Shown here: positions 44,463 through 52,536 of the stretch, in pieces
How positions within the stretch are numbered: the stretch's first letter is position 1
Layout: each line of letters opens with the position of its first letter
DNA from: Aureimonas phyllosphaerae
GTDB taxonomy: Bacteria; Pseudomonadota; Alphaproteobacteria; Rhizobiales; Rhizobiaceae
Assembly (NCBI RefSeq): GCF_900113065.1
Contig: NZ_FOOA01000012.1
Coordinates: 1 to 64,000 of the forward strand
Length of the DNA stretch: 64,000 nt
Reading direction: 5' to 3'
The notes under the pieces: generated by a model
What the model saw: the letters and a program-made list of their open reading frames with translations, nothing else
Told to the model about the DNA's origin: nothing
Database searches by the model: none
Translations under genes and position numbers: made by a program

Positions 44463-45434
44463 TTACTTTTCCCCGGCGTCGGCGAGGAGCTTGCTCCAGC
44501 GCTCGATCTCGGACTGGAAGCGTTCGTCCAGCGCAGCCGGGGTGGCTTGGGCGGCAGCCACGGGAACGGTACCGAGACCCGCGAACCGCTCGATGACGAC
44601 CGGATCGGTCAATGCCTTCTGCAGCGATGCGGAAAGACGCTGGCGGATCGGTTCCGGCGTGCCGGTCGGCGCCCAGATCGCGTGCCAGGCCGTGATCTCG
44701 AAACCATCAAGACCGCTGGACGCGAGCGTCGGCACGTCGGGAAGGATCGCGATGGGCTCCTTCGTCGTGACGCCGTAGGGCTTGATCTCGCCGGCCTTGA
44801 TCTGGTTCGCGGTGTTGGTGGTTTGGTCGCACATGAGGTCGATCTGGCCGCCGACGAGGTCGGTCATCGCCGGCCCGGTGCCCTTGTAGGGGACGACTGT
44901 CAGCTCGACGCCGGACGCCTCGGTCAACAACCGTCCGCAAAGGTCGGAGACCGCGCCGACGCCCGCCGTTCCGAACGTCGCGCCGGCTCCGTCGCCCTTC
45001 AGCCAAGTCATGAGCGCGCCGATGTCCGCAGGCTCGAGGTCCTTGCGCCCGACGAGGGTCATCGGCACGTCGGTGACGAGACCGACGGAGGAGAAGGCCT
45101 CGCCGGGCTTGTAGGCAAGTTCGGGGTAAAGGGCGCCGAAGGTCGAGGTGGCGACGTGGTAGAGGAGAAGCGTATAACCGTCGGGCGTCGCCTGCGCGAC
45201 CTGACCGGCGCCGAGCGAGCCGCCCGCACCCCCGACGTTCTCGATCAGCACCTGCTGCCCGAGGTCCCGCGTCATCGCCTCGGCGACCAGGCGCGCGACC
45301 GTGTCGCTCGGGCCACCGGCCGCCGCTGGAACGAGGATCGTCACCGGCTTTGAAGGATAGGCATCCTGTGCGAATGCCGGCGCGGCGAATGCGACGGCCG
45401 CGGACGCGAGCGCCGCGTTCAGAATCTTCCTCAT
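44463..45434 (-). CDS. Tripartite tricarboxylate transporter substrate-binding protein (TctC/Bug family)
   Basis: Periplasmic Bug-type binding protein, 323 residues. Signal peptide MRKILNAALASAAVAFAAPA, cleavage near AFAQ. The mature part has the family pattern YPSKPVTILVPAAAGGPSDT, VLIENVGGAGGSLGAGQVAQ, DGYTLLLYHVATSTFGALYP, VVPYKGTGPAMTDLVGGQID and ITAWHAIWAPTGTPEPIRQR. It probably delivers tartrate or a related dicarboxylate. The TctA/TctB membrane subunits are not in the window, so it must use subunits encoded elsewhere. It is the first gene of the leftward ttu operon. Confidence 0.92.
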   Translation of the reverse strand: MRKILNAALASAAVAFAAPAFAQDAYPSKPVTILVPAAAGGPSDTVARLVAEAMTRDLGQQVLIENVGGAGGSLGAGQVAQATPDGYTLLLYHVATSTFGALYPELAYKPGEAFSSVGLVTDVPMTLVGRKDLEPADIGALMTWLKGDGAGATFGTAGVGAVSDLCGRLLTEASGVELTVVPYKGTGPAMTDLVGGQIDLMCDQTTNTANQIKAGEIKPYGVTTKEPIAILPDVPTLASSGLDGFEITAWHAIWAPTGTPEPIRQRLSASLQKALTDPVVIERFAGLGTVPVAAAQATPAALDERFQSEIERWSKLLADAGEK

Positions 45435-45747
45435 GTCTTCCTCCCTGTTGTGCAGGCGAGCCGGAACTCCCGAACTCCGTCACCCGCCTGTCGTGAATTT
45501 TCGAGCGAACCGTTTTCCGCCACCCGCCCGGCAGTTCGCCTTCGGCCGGCATGTCGTGTCGGCACGTGGACGTTCTCCTGCGCGTTGCGGGCACTTCCAA
45601 AGAAGCCCGACGAGGAGACCGATCCCGTGACGTCCTCCAGAGAAACTCGCCGATGCCACTCCGAAGGCATCGGTGATCCACCATTAGACGGCGGCCGAGA
45701 TGATCCCTATAAGCAACCGATTATATTCTCTCGTGGCATAGTCGGTC
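45435..45747. promoter_or_regulatory. Divergent promoter region with LysR-type dyad
   Basis: The 313-nt gap between the TctC-like gene and lysR must carry both promoters. A dyad TATAA-N8-TTATA (45708-45725) lies 23 nt before the lysR start, in an AT-rich patch (45705-45745). It has the form of a LysR recognition site and may mediate autoregulation. No gene is supported in the gap. Confidence 0.5.
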
Positions 45748-46662
45748 ATGGACCTGAAGCAGATCAGATGCGTGCTGGCGGCTGCCGAGGAGATGCATTT
45801 CGGACGCGCCGCACGCAGTCTGGACATGCTGCCAGCGGGCCTGGGGCGTCAGATCCGCCTGCTTGAAGAGGAACTGGGGATCGCCCTGTTCGCACGAACC
45901 ACCCGCTCCGTCGTCCTCACCGACGCCGGACGCGACTTCGTTCGCGACGCCCGACCCTTGGTCGACGCGGCCGACGGGATGGTGGAACGCTTCCGCGACC
46001 GCGGACGCACGGTGAGCCGCGTGATCCGGCTCGGGGCGATCGACAGCGCCGCGGCCGGCTTGGTGCCCGCGCTGATCCACGACCTTCACGCGATCGACCC
46101 GGGGCTCACGATCCAGCTTACGGAGGAGAAGTCGATCCGTCTCGTGCCCAAGCTCCTTTCGGGACGACTTGATCTCGCGATCATCCGTCCGGGAGCGAAG
46201 CCGGTCCCGGGCCTTTGCACGCGCTTCCTCCTCCACGAAACGGCTGTGGTCGCGCTTCCCGCGAGTCATGCCCTCGGCAACGGGGCCGTCGTCTCGATTT
46301 CCGCACTTGCCGACGTCGCGATGATCATACCCGAGCGCCGCTCCAGGCCGCACAGTCACGACCTGACCATGAAGCTGTTCGAGGAGGAAGGACTGGCGCC
46401 GAGGATCGCGCAGGTCGCCGAGGAGAAACAGACGATCCTCAACATGGTGTCGGCTGGCATCGGGGCAGCCATCGTCCCGATGTGGTCGACGCGGCTGGGG
46501 GTAACCAACGTCGTCTTCCGACGGCTGGAGGGTCACCCGATGAGGGGCGCCGAGCGGCTGCCCCTGGCCGTCGCATGGCAGGCGCACGTGCGCGATGCCA
46601 ACCGAGACCTTCTTCTCGGCCTTCTGCAGACCAATCTCGATCGATACGCCGTGCAGGGTTGA
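45748..46662 (+). CDS. LysR-family regulator of the tartrate operon
   Basis: LysR regulator of 304 residues. The wHTH is MDLKQIRCVLAAAEEMHFG, RAARSLDMLPAGLGRQIRLLEEELG. The effector domain has VIRLGAIDSAAAGLVPALIH, LLSGRLDLAIIRPG, VVALPASHALGNGAVVSISA and NMVSAGIGAAIVPMWSTRLG. It is divergent from the TctC-ttuC-ttuD operon and is its likely activator. ATG 45748. Confidence 0.92.
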   Translation: MDLKQIRCVLAAAEEMHFGRAARSLDMLPAGLGRQIRLLEEELGIALFARTTRSVVLTDAGRDFVRDARPLVDAADGMVERFRDRGRTVSRVIRLGAIDSAAAGLVPALIHDLHAIDPGLTIQLTEEKSIRLVPKLLSGRLDLAIIRPGAKPVPGLCTRFLLHETAVVALPASHALGNGAVVSISALADVAMIIPERRSRPHSHDLTMKLFEEEGLAPRIAQVAEEKQTILNMVSAGIGAAIVPMWSTRLGVTNVVFRRLEGHPMRGAERLPLAVAWQAHVRDANRDLLLGLLQTNLDRYAVQG

Positions 46663-46756
46663 TCCAAAGCCGAGGCCGCCCTGTCGCGTTCGATTGGCTG
46701 AGCCATCGCCGATGGGCTGGCCGACGGGATGCGGTCAAGCGGCCGACTTCCGGAAT

Positions 46757-46766
46757 GGGGGGGGGG
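46757..46766 (+). repeat. Run of ten G residues upstream of the DNA methyltransferase
   Basis: Ten consecutive G bases in the 294-nt gap between the LysR gene and the methyltransferase gene, 190 nt before the methyltransferase ATG. Such tracts can vary in length by slipped-strand mispairing. No promoter was recognised next to it. Confidence 0.6.
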
Positions 46767-46956
46767 AAGCGACCAACCCGACCCACCGCGAAGATATGCG
46801 CCCGCTCCCTTCTTCAGCGCACGGATCCCTTCGCGAGAAGGTCGGCTTGGCGCCCGGACGGCGTCGTGCGGACTGCCTAAAGCTTTAACGGCGGGGGTCC
46901 CCAGCCTTTAGCGATTGACGGCTAACTTTCCGCTCCGGCCCAGGGAGCGAATCGCA

Positions 46957-49068
46957 ATGGTGACTAAGTCGATCGAGGAGAAGCTCGCGGAGGACCGCCG
47001 GGTCGCTAAGCGCCTTCGCAAGCTGAAGGACACGGTGGGCTCGCTCGGCAAGCGCGGCCTGGAGGACATATTCGTCGCCGGGGAGGCGCTCGAGGAGGCA
47101 GCGGCCCTGCTTCGGGGCGGCTTCTCGGGATGGGTTCGCAACGAATGCGGCATCGACCCGCGGACGGCACTCAACTTTCGGAAAACGTTTCGCGTCCTCG
47201 GCGACCGGAAGGACTGGCTGATCGAGAAGGGCGTCGCACCCAGCGTCGCCGTCACGCTCGCGTCCGCGCCGCCGAAGAGCCGCGAACGTGCGCTGGCCGA
47301 GATCGAGGCGGGTCGCAGGCTCACCGCGGCCGACGCCAAGCTTCTCGTCCGGGTCAGCACGGAATTGTCCGCAACACCGCTTTCCGACCTGAAACCCCTG
47401 GGTCGCGCGGCCCGGGCATACTGTACCCATGTCGTCGGCGAGGCACGCAGGATCGTTGTGTTGGCCTCCGAGGCGGGAGAGATGGACGGGGCGGCGCTGC
47501 ACGAGCTCGCTGTCGCGGCACGGGGTCTTCGTCCCCTCGTGGCCGTCCTCGACGGCGAGGACTCGGAAGCGAGCCTCCGCGATTTCTTCGCAGCCCTGGC
47601 CGCAGTGGCTTCCGCCGAGGATCCGGACGGCATCCGCTCGGCGGCGGCCGATCTGGTAAGGACCGCCGCGTTCGCGCCGCCGATCCAGTCCGTGGACACC
47701 CGTCCCGAGGCGGCGCCCTTCGTCGTTCGAGGACGCGAGCGCGCCGCGTCGACGCGGTCCGGCACGCGCATGGTGTCGTCTGCGTTCAAGCACGGCCTGA
47801 CGGCGTTCGAGCTGTGCGCCGGCGGCGGCGGACAGGCGGCGGGCCTGGCCAAGGCCGGGTTCCGCCATGTCGGCCTGCTCGAGCGTGAGAAGGCACCCTG
47901 CGAAACGCTGCGTGCCGCTTTCGGTGAGGAGCACGTCATCGAGGCCAGCCTGGTCGGGTACGAGCCGGGCGACGTCGGGCCGGTCGACCTCCTCGCGGGA
48001 GGGGTGCCCTGCCAGCCGTTCTCGCAGGCCGGCCGGCAGAACGGGGAGCATGACGACCGCGACCTCTTCCCCGAGGCACTCCGGCTGGTGAAGCGGCTTC
48101 GTCCCCGTGCCGTCATGCTCGAGAACGTCAGGGGCATCATGTTCTCGGTGAACGACGGTTACCGTGCCCGGATCCTCTCCGAGTTGTCGCGCATGGGGTA
48201 CCGGTGGGACTGGTGGGAACTGAACTGTGCCGATTTCGGCGTGCCGCAACGGCGCAATCGAGCGATCCTCGTCGCCTTCCGGGAACCTGAAGCTTGGGCC
48301 CGCTTCCGGCGGCTGAAATCCGTCGACAACTTCGCCGAGGAACCCGTAACGATGGCGGTGGCGCTCGAGTCCTACCTTCGCTCGCGCGGCTTCGATCCGA
48401 CGCCGGAGCTGCTCGAGCGGATGCAACGCGTCGCGCCCACGGTGATCGGCGGCAGCCTCCAAAAGCAGAGTTCCGACCTCGGGCAGGAGAAAACCCGGAA
48501 GGAGTGGATCAAGATGGGCTTCGTCGGGAAGCGTTGGGGCGTCGCCGCTCCCGGCCACGAACACGTCGGCGACGTCATGCCGACGAACGAGATGATGGCG
48601 TTGTTGCAGACCTTCCCGCCCGGCTGGCCGTTCCGGGGCAAGCCGCGCGACGTCAACCGCCAGATCGCCAACGCTTTCCCCACGCCAGTCGCGTTCCGGC
48701 TCGGCCTCGCCGTCGCCGAAGCGCTGACCGGCGAGACGTTCGATCCGATCGACCAGGTATGTCACGAGGCGATGCGGTGGAACCATGTCGCCAACGCGCG
48801 AGCCAGGTCGTCGGCGCCGGTGCGGGACGCGTCGCCTTCGGCCGTCCCGTCGGAGGGTTCACGCTCGACCATCCCGCTCGCAAAGCTACGCGCGGCGTCG
48901 TCGATTGGGATGCCCGAGGGCACGGGCGACGTCGGGGAGGACCACGACATCGACTACGACCTCCTCGGCCTTCGGTTCGGGCCTTGGCCCAAAGACCTCT
49001 GGGAGCATCAGCGGAAGCACGGCCTGCTCGGACGCTCGGCACCCGACCAACCTCTCAACTGGACCTGA
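46957..49068 (+). CDS. C5-cytosine DNA methyltransferase with N-terminal helical extension
   Basis: DNA (cytosine-5) methyltransferase, 703 residues. Residues 1-140 are a helical extension (IFVAGEALEEAAALLRGGFS, DPRTALNFRKTFRVLG) resembling phage/plasmid DUF3102-like DNA-associated modules. The catalytic domain begins near 283 with motif I TAFELCAGGGGQAAGLAKAG, motif IV LAGGVPCQPFSQAGRQNG (Cys 352), motif VI AVMLENVRGI, motif VIII VPQRRNRAIL, a target domain (about 440-560; GGSLQKQSSDLGQEK) and motif X NRQIANAFPTPVAFRLGL. ATG 46957 follows CAGGGAGCG. No restriction enzyme or Vsr gene is adjacent, so it looks solitary. Target sequence unknown. Confidence 0.92.
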   Translation: MVTKSIEEKLAEDRRVAKRLRKLKDTVGSLGKRGLEDIFVAGEALEEAAALLRGGFSGWVRNECGIDPRTALNFRKTFRVLGDRKDWLIEKGVAPSVAVTLASAPPKSRERALAEIEAGRRLTAADAKLLVRVSTELSATPLSDLKPLGRAARAYCTHVVGEARRIVVLASEAGEMDGAALHELAVAARGLRPLVAVLDGEDSEASLRDFFAALAAVASAEDPDGIRSAAADLVRTAAFAPPIQSVDTRPEAAPFVVRGRERAASTRSGTRMVSSAFKHGLTAFELCAGGGGQAAGLAKAGFRHVGLLEREKAPCETLRAAFGEEHVIEASLVGYEPGDVGPVDLLAGGVPCQPFSQAGRQNGEHDDRDLFPEALRLVKRLRPRAVMLENVRGIMFSVNDGYRARILSELSRMGYRWDWWELNCADFGVPQRRNRAILVAFREPEAWARFRRLKSVDNFAEEPVTMAVALESYLRSRGFDPTPELLERMQRVAPTVIGGSLQKQSSDLGQEKTRKEWIKMGFVGKRWGVAAPGHEHVGDVMPTNEMMALLQTFPPGWPFRGKPRDVNRQIANAFPTPVAFRLGLAVAEALTGETFDPIDQVCHEAMRWNHVANARARSSAPVRDASPSAVPSEGSRSTIPLAKLRAASSIGMPEGTGDVGEDHDIDYDLLGLRFGPWPKDLWEHQRKHGLLGRSAPDQPLNWT

Positions 49069-49073
49069 ACTCG

Positions 49074-49334
49074 GTGCGGCGGATCATTCTGCGGGAGGCG
49101 ACATCGACGATTTCCCTCCCGCTTGATCCCGGCGTGAAAACGATCGTCCGTGCAGGTGCCGATGGCATCGCGACGAGAAGACGGACCGACCCGCGTGTAT
49201 CGAACGTTTGCGAGTTCATGCCTCTGACGGGAAAGGCCGACTTCCGCACCGTCGACTGGGCCGTCGTCGCGCGTGCCCACGCCTTGCGTCGGCAGTCGCG
49301 CGAAACTTCCCCGATGCGGTCAACCGTACGGTAG
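49074..49334 (+). CDS. Possible small protein downstream of the methyltransferase
   Basis: GTG-initiated frame of 86 codons, 5 nt after the methyltransferase stop. The sequence (VRRIILREATSTISLPLDPG, NVCEFMPLTGKADFRTVDWA) has plausible composition and a predicted beta-then-helix pattern, but no family is recognised and there is no clear SD. Coupling to the methyltransferase would be the only argument for it. Confidence 0.3.
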   Translation: MRRIILREATSTISLPLDPGVKTIVRAGADGIATRRRTDPRVSNVCEFMPLTGKADFRTVDWAVVARAHALRRQSRETSPMRSTVR

Positions 49335-49957
49335 GGGTCGACGTTTCGACGGCAGCTGCCATCGGGCGAAGGCGGTATCCAGGCAGCCGATCATGTACGC
49401 CAGCGCAGAGACGGCGCCGCGAAGAACTGATCCGTGGAGGTCGTCCCGCGCTCTTCGGCACCCCTTCACCGACTGGGTCGATGCCCCTTTCGGCGGCCCG
49501 AACGGCCCGTTTGCAAGGGCCTCGACCCGACGCCAAAGCGGTCCGCCAGCCGCGGCGATCCATTGAACGGATGCCATGCTGGAGAAGGCGCACGACGTAT
49601 AGACCCTGCTTTCCTGAAGGGCCCAACGGCTTGGAGGTTTCGCAGGATCGTCGGCCAACGAGTCAGAATGCATGAAGCGAAGCGGTCAGACCGCAGCTCC
49701 GCGCCTATACGCATGTTGGGGAATCGTGATGAGCCGTTCGAAACCGCCTAAACGAACGTGTTCGCCTTTAGGACGCAACCAACCGGTGCCGTCGCCCCGC
49801 GTCCCGAAACGACGTGCCCCGGGGGAACGAGGGGTTGTCGCAAGCATGATCCGAACCGACACTGATGGAGCAGCCGGTCGCTTTCCCGCTCGTTCGAGCG
49901 GCAAGGCGAGGTTGGGGAATGTGCAAACAGCGTTGCCAGGCTGTGAGGGAGTGGACC
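49335..49957. other. Intergenic region with degenerate repeats
   Basis: About 620 bases without a supported gene. Segments such as cgacggcagctgccatcggg (49347-49366) and gcacgacgtatagaccctgc (49589-49608) resemble pieces of other gaps (near 13877 and 5159). It must hold the promoter of the 49958 gene; AT-poor composition gave no clear -10/-35. Confidence 0.4.
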
Positions 49958-50401
49958 ATGGACCGGACGACAGGATCGCAGGCTGACCAGGACCGACGTC
50001 TCTTGGCGGAGATCCGGGCAGCTGGCGCGGACCTCGACAAGTCCGTCCTCGCGTTCCGGCGTCACCGCCTCTCGTCCGAGGCCGAAATCCGCGTGCCCGA
50101 GTGCGCGGACCTTCCTCGCTTCGTATCCTGCACCGACTGGGACCACCGCTTTCCGGGTACGGAGCGCGAGGTGAAGGTGAGATGGGTGTTCGATCGCCGG
50201 CTGTGGTCGGTCGTCGTGCTGCACAGGCGGGAAGCGGGTGGTGTCTGGTCGGCCGCGGGTCCGGACGAGCTGCTCGACGTGACGGAGAGTTTGGTTTTCG
50301 CGAACGCCGATGCGCTTTTCGCAACGGAAGACTGGGGTTGCGCGGAGGAACGGTCACTGCCGGGATGGACTGCGGCAATCGAGGCATCGCCTCGAACGTG
50401 A
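49958..50401 (+). CDS. Hypothetical protein
   Basis: Protein of 147 residues (MDRTTGSQADQDRRLLAEIR...). ATG 49958 has GAGGGAG about 7 nt upstream. The middle (VKVRWVFDRRLWSVVVLHRR) suggests a small beta sheet; the end ADALFATEDWGCAEERSLPG is acidic. No family recognised, no signal peptide. It stands alone between two gaps; a link to the methyltransferase is not shown. Confidence 0.6.
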   Translation: MDRTTGSQADQDRRLLAEIRAAGADLDKSVLAFRRHRLSSEAEIRVPECADLPRFVSCTDWDHRFPGTEREVKVRWVFDRRLWSVVVLHRREAGGVWSAAGPDELLDVTESLVFANADALFATEDWGCAEERSLPGWTAAIEASPRT

Positions 50402-50666
50402 GCCGTTCAAAGAAGCACTGCCCCTACTGGCAACGCTGCCCCTCGATCATGCCCTCAGACCGGAAAAATTTTCCGACGAGACACCCGTGGCGAGCGTTTG
50501 CCGACAGCTAGGAACGCCAGTTGCCCGACGCGGTCCGGGCGCTCTCTGATTGGATCCGTTTGCCAAATTGTCCGCCAACCGCGGGCTCTTCATCCTCGTT
50601 GTTCTCGCTTGCGCCGGCAGTCGGTCAGATGAACCATTCATGGAGCTCACCACACGAGATCGGCGA

Positions 50667-51269
50667 ATGAACGCGATGCCTTCCTTCAGAACCTGCCTTG
50701 CAATGTCCCTGGCGCTGGCCGCCGTGCCCAACGCGGCGGCCGCCGGTACCTACGTCTTCAGGTCGAAGGCAGCGGTTATCGGCGCGACGTCGGGAACTGT
50801 CCCGCCGGTCACCGAACGGCTTCCACCGCAGGTCGGCGTGAATGGGTATGCGGGGAAGCTGAACGGACGTGACGTCTGGGTGAGTTCGGAAGAAAGGCTC
50901 GGGACCTGGGGCTCATTCGGTTCCGAAGGCCCCTTCCACTCCGGCGGTTCGTCCCGTGACGACGGCAAGGCGAACACGGACGCGCAGGCGTCGCATATCA
51001 GGGGTGCCGAGGTTCTGGCTGCCCAGTTCTGCAAGTCCCTGGCGCCGATCGACGGACAGCCCTGGCATCTGCCAGCCTTCAACGAGTTGAGGTTCGTGAT
51101 CGGCGCGATCAGATACGCCTCTTTCCAGTCCGGCCAGCGTTACTGGACATCGAGTGAGCTCGACGCGGCGGCGAACGTCCTGAGCGTGTCCGCAGAAGGT
51201 GGCGCCCAGAGCAGCGGAAAGGCAGCGAACGCTACGTATCGAACGAGATGCATCCGTTACGGGGCTTGA
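50667..51269 (+). CDS. Exported DUF1566-like (Lcl domain) protein
   Basis: Protein of about 200 residues with a Sec signal (MPSFRTCLAMSLALAAVPNAAAA). The C-terminal half has the DUF1566/Lcl style pattern: a Cys in AAQFCKSLAPIDGQPWHLPA, FNELRFVIGAIRY, GQRYWTSSELDAAANVLSV and the closing ATYRTRCIRYGA. Such domains occur in secreted and surface lectin-like proteins; function unknown. ATG 50667 (MNAMPSF) or 50676 (MPSF) are both possible starts. A 265-nt gap precedes it. Confidence 0.65.
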   Translation: MNAMPSFRTCLAMSLALAAVPNAAAAGTYVFRSKAAVIGATSGTVPPVTERLPPQVGVNGYAGKLNGRDVWVSSEERLGTWGSFGSEGPFHSGGSSRDDGKANTDAQASHIRGAEVLAAQFCKSLAPIDGQPWHLPAFNELRFVIGAIRYASFQSGQRYWTSSELDAAANVLSVSAEGGAQSSGKAANATYRTRCIRYGA

Positions 51270-51735
51270 CCGCCCCACCGTCCTCTTAGCTGCGCGTCCG
51301 TCGGGATTCCGGGTTGAGCCGCAGGCCAAGCCCGGACGGCTCCGTATCGCGCACCGCGCGGCCCGGTTCGCGGGGCTCGGGCAGATCGGCCCGAGTCGAT
51401 CGAATGCCGGGGTCGGGCCGCCCCCCGAGGGCCCGACGAGCCCGGATAGATTGTGGTGGGCGAAGGGTCCCTGCATGAGGACGGCGCACATCCGGAACCC
51501 AATCCGACAACCGGGCTGCCAAGTCTCGTTCTCACGACGAGCCGCCAGGCGCTGGGAATGGTGCCGCGGAAGAGGAAGCGCCATGGGCGCCGTAGCTACG
51601 ATCCGAGTTCTCGTGCATCCATCGGGTCTGGCTCGCCATCACGGCATCGGTCATCTTCCTTGCCACGCTTCCATTGTCGAACCGTCACAGTATGCTGCGA
51701 AGCGTGGTTCGTGCCGTTTGACGGGATGCCCGACG
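51270..51735. other. Intergenic region
   Basis: About 465 bases with no supported gene. Short open frames on both strands are Arg/Pro-rich shadows. No repeat or RNA gene was recognised. The promoter for the small gene pair that follows should be here; ttccattgtcgaaccgtcac (51668-51687) is the least GC-rich part. Confidence 0.35.
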
Positions 51736-51939
51736 ATGATGGATGGCAAGGACGTCTACCGCGCTCGCCTCGAGGCGTGTTTGGCCGAGGCGGAGGCTGC
51801 GACCCTTCCAAGGGTCAGGGAGCGGCATCTGGCAGCGGCTCGATCGTGGCAGCAACTCCTGAACAACGTCCTCGAGCTGGAGCAGCCCGCCCGCGCAACG
51901 GCGGGTTGTGAAACCGGGTCGAACGGATCTGGGGCATGA
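51736..51939 (+). CDS. Small conserved protein (YRAR...RERHL type)
   Basis: Protein of about 67 residues. The core DVYRARLEACLAEAEAATLP, RVRERHLAAARSWQQLLNNV matches a very common alphaproteobacterial helical motif (YRxRAxECxxxAExAxxxxxRxRHLxxAxxW). Function unknown. The ATG is one of two adjacent (51736, 51739). The stop overlaps the next start (ATGA, 51936-51939). Confidence 0.6.
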   Translation: MMDGKDVYRARLEACLAEAEAATLPRVRERHLAAARSWQQLLNNVLELEQPARATAGCETGSNGSGA

Positions 51940-52121
51940 GCGACGACAACCCGTGGCGCACCTTCCTGGCCCGTCGGATGCACGGGGTCCGAGGCGTTCA
52001 TGTCCCGACCTCGATCACACCGGAACGGCGTCAGGAAGGCTGGGAGCGCGCCGTGGACCGCTTGGAGCGCGAGTTGCGGCGCCAAGCCGACTCAGGAGAA
52101 ACGCCCACCCCGCACGACTAA
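51936..52121 (+). CDS. Small hypothetical protein
   Basis: Protein of 61 residues (MSDDNPWRTFLARRMHGVRG; TPERRQEGWERAVDRLEREL). Charged, probably helical at the C-terminus. It starts within the stop codon of the preceding small gene, so the pair is translationally coupled. Family not recognised. Confidence 0.5.
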   Translation: MSDDNPWRTFLARRMHGVRGVHVPTSITPERRQEGWERAVDRLERELRRQADSGETPTPHD

Positions 52122-52536
52122 CCTGCTTGTCCCGGCAGAAGGTGGAGCCGGAAAAACCGTCCCGCATGCAACCCCAGCCGTCGTTCGCTGGCCGGGCCGT
52201 GACCGCCGAAGTGAAGGGCTCGGTGGCGGACGTTCACTCCGGCCCCGTCGGCGGCCCGGATGGATCACATCGCAACTTCCGATTTCGGCGTGCTGCCCGG
52301 CTGTGCGGCCCGCCTGCCGGCTGGTTGACCATCGCTGCCTGCTTCAAGTCGGAGCAGGCGCCCAAATCCTTCGAAGGGCGGCATCGCGCAATCCTTGAAG
52401 GCCAACTTCGTCCGCGAAGATCCCCGGGAGCGAGCAGCGCGAACCACATATGCGAGTTGGTCGACGTCCTCTCGAACCGAAGGCATCGGCACGTCTGGAC
52501 TGCCGCGTTCAGGCGTCTTTCTGGTGGCGCCTGATG
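52122..52536. other. Intergenic region
   Basis: About 415 bases between the small gene pair and the convergent DUF5996-acetyltransferase gene. Open frames exist but none has a start with an SD and protein-like composition. No repeat recognised. Confidence 0.35.

Noticed and set aside
46957-49334. Complete restriction-modification system
   Set aside because: Only the methyltransferase is recognisable; the 86-codon frame after it has no nuclease motif and the next gene is unrelated by sight.
51736-52121. Toxin-antitoxin pair
   Set aside because: The two small coupled genes have the right size, but the first matches a common helical alphaproteobacterial family and neither shows a toxin or DNA-binding motif.
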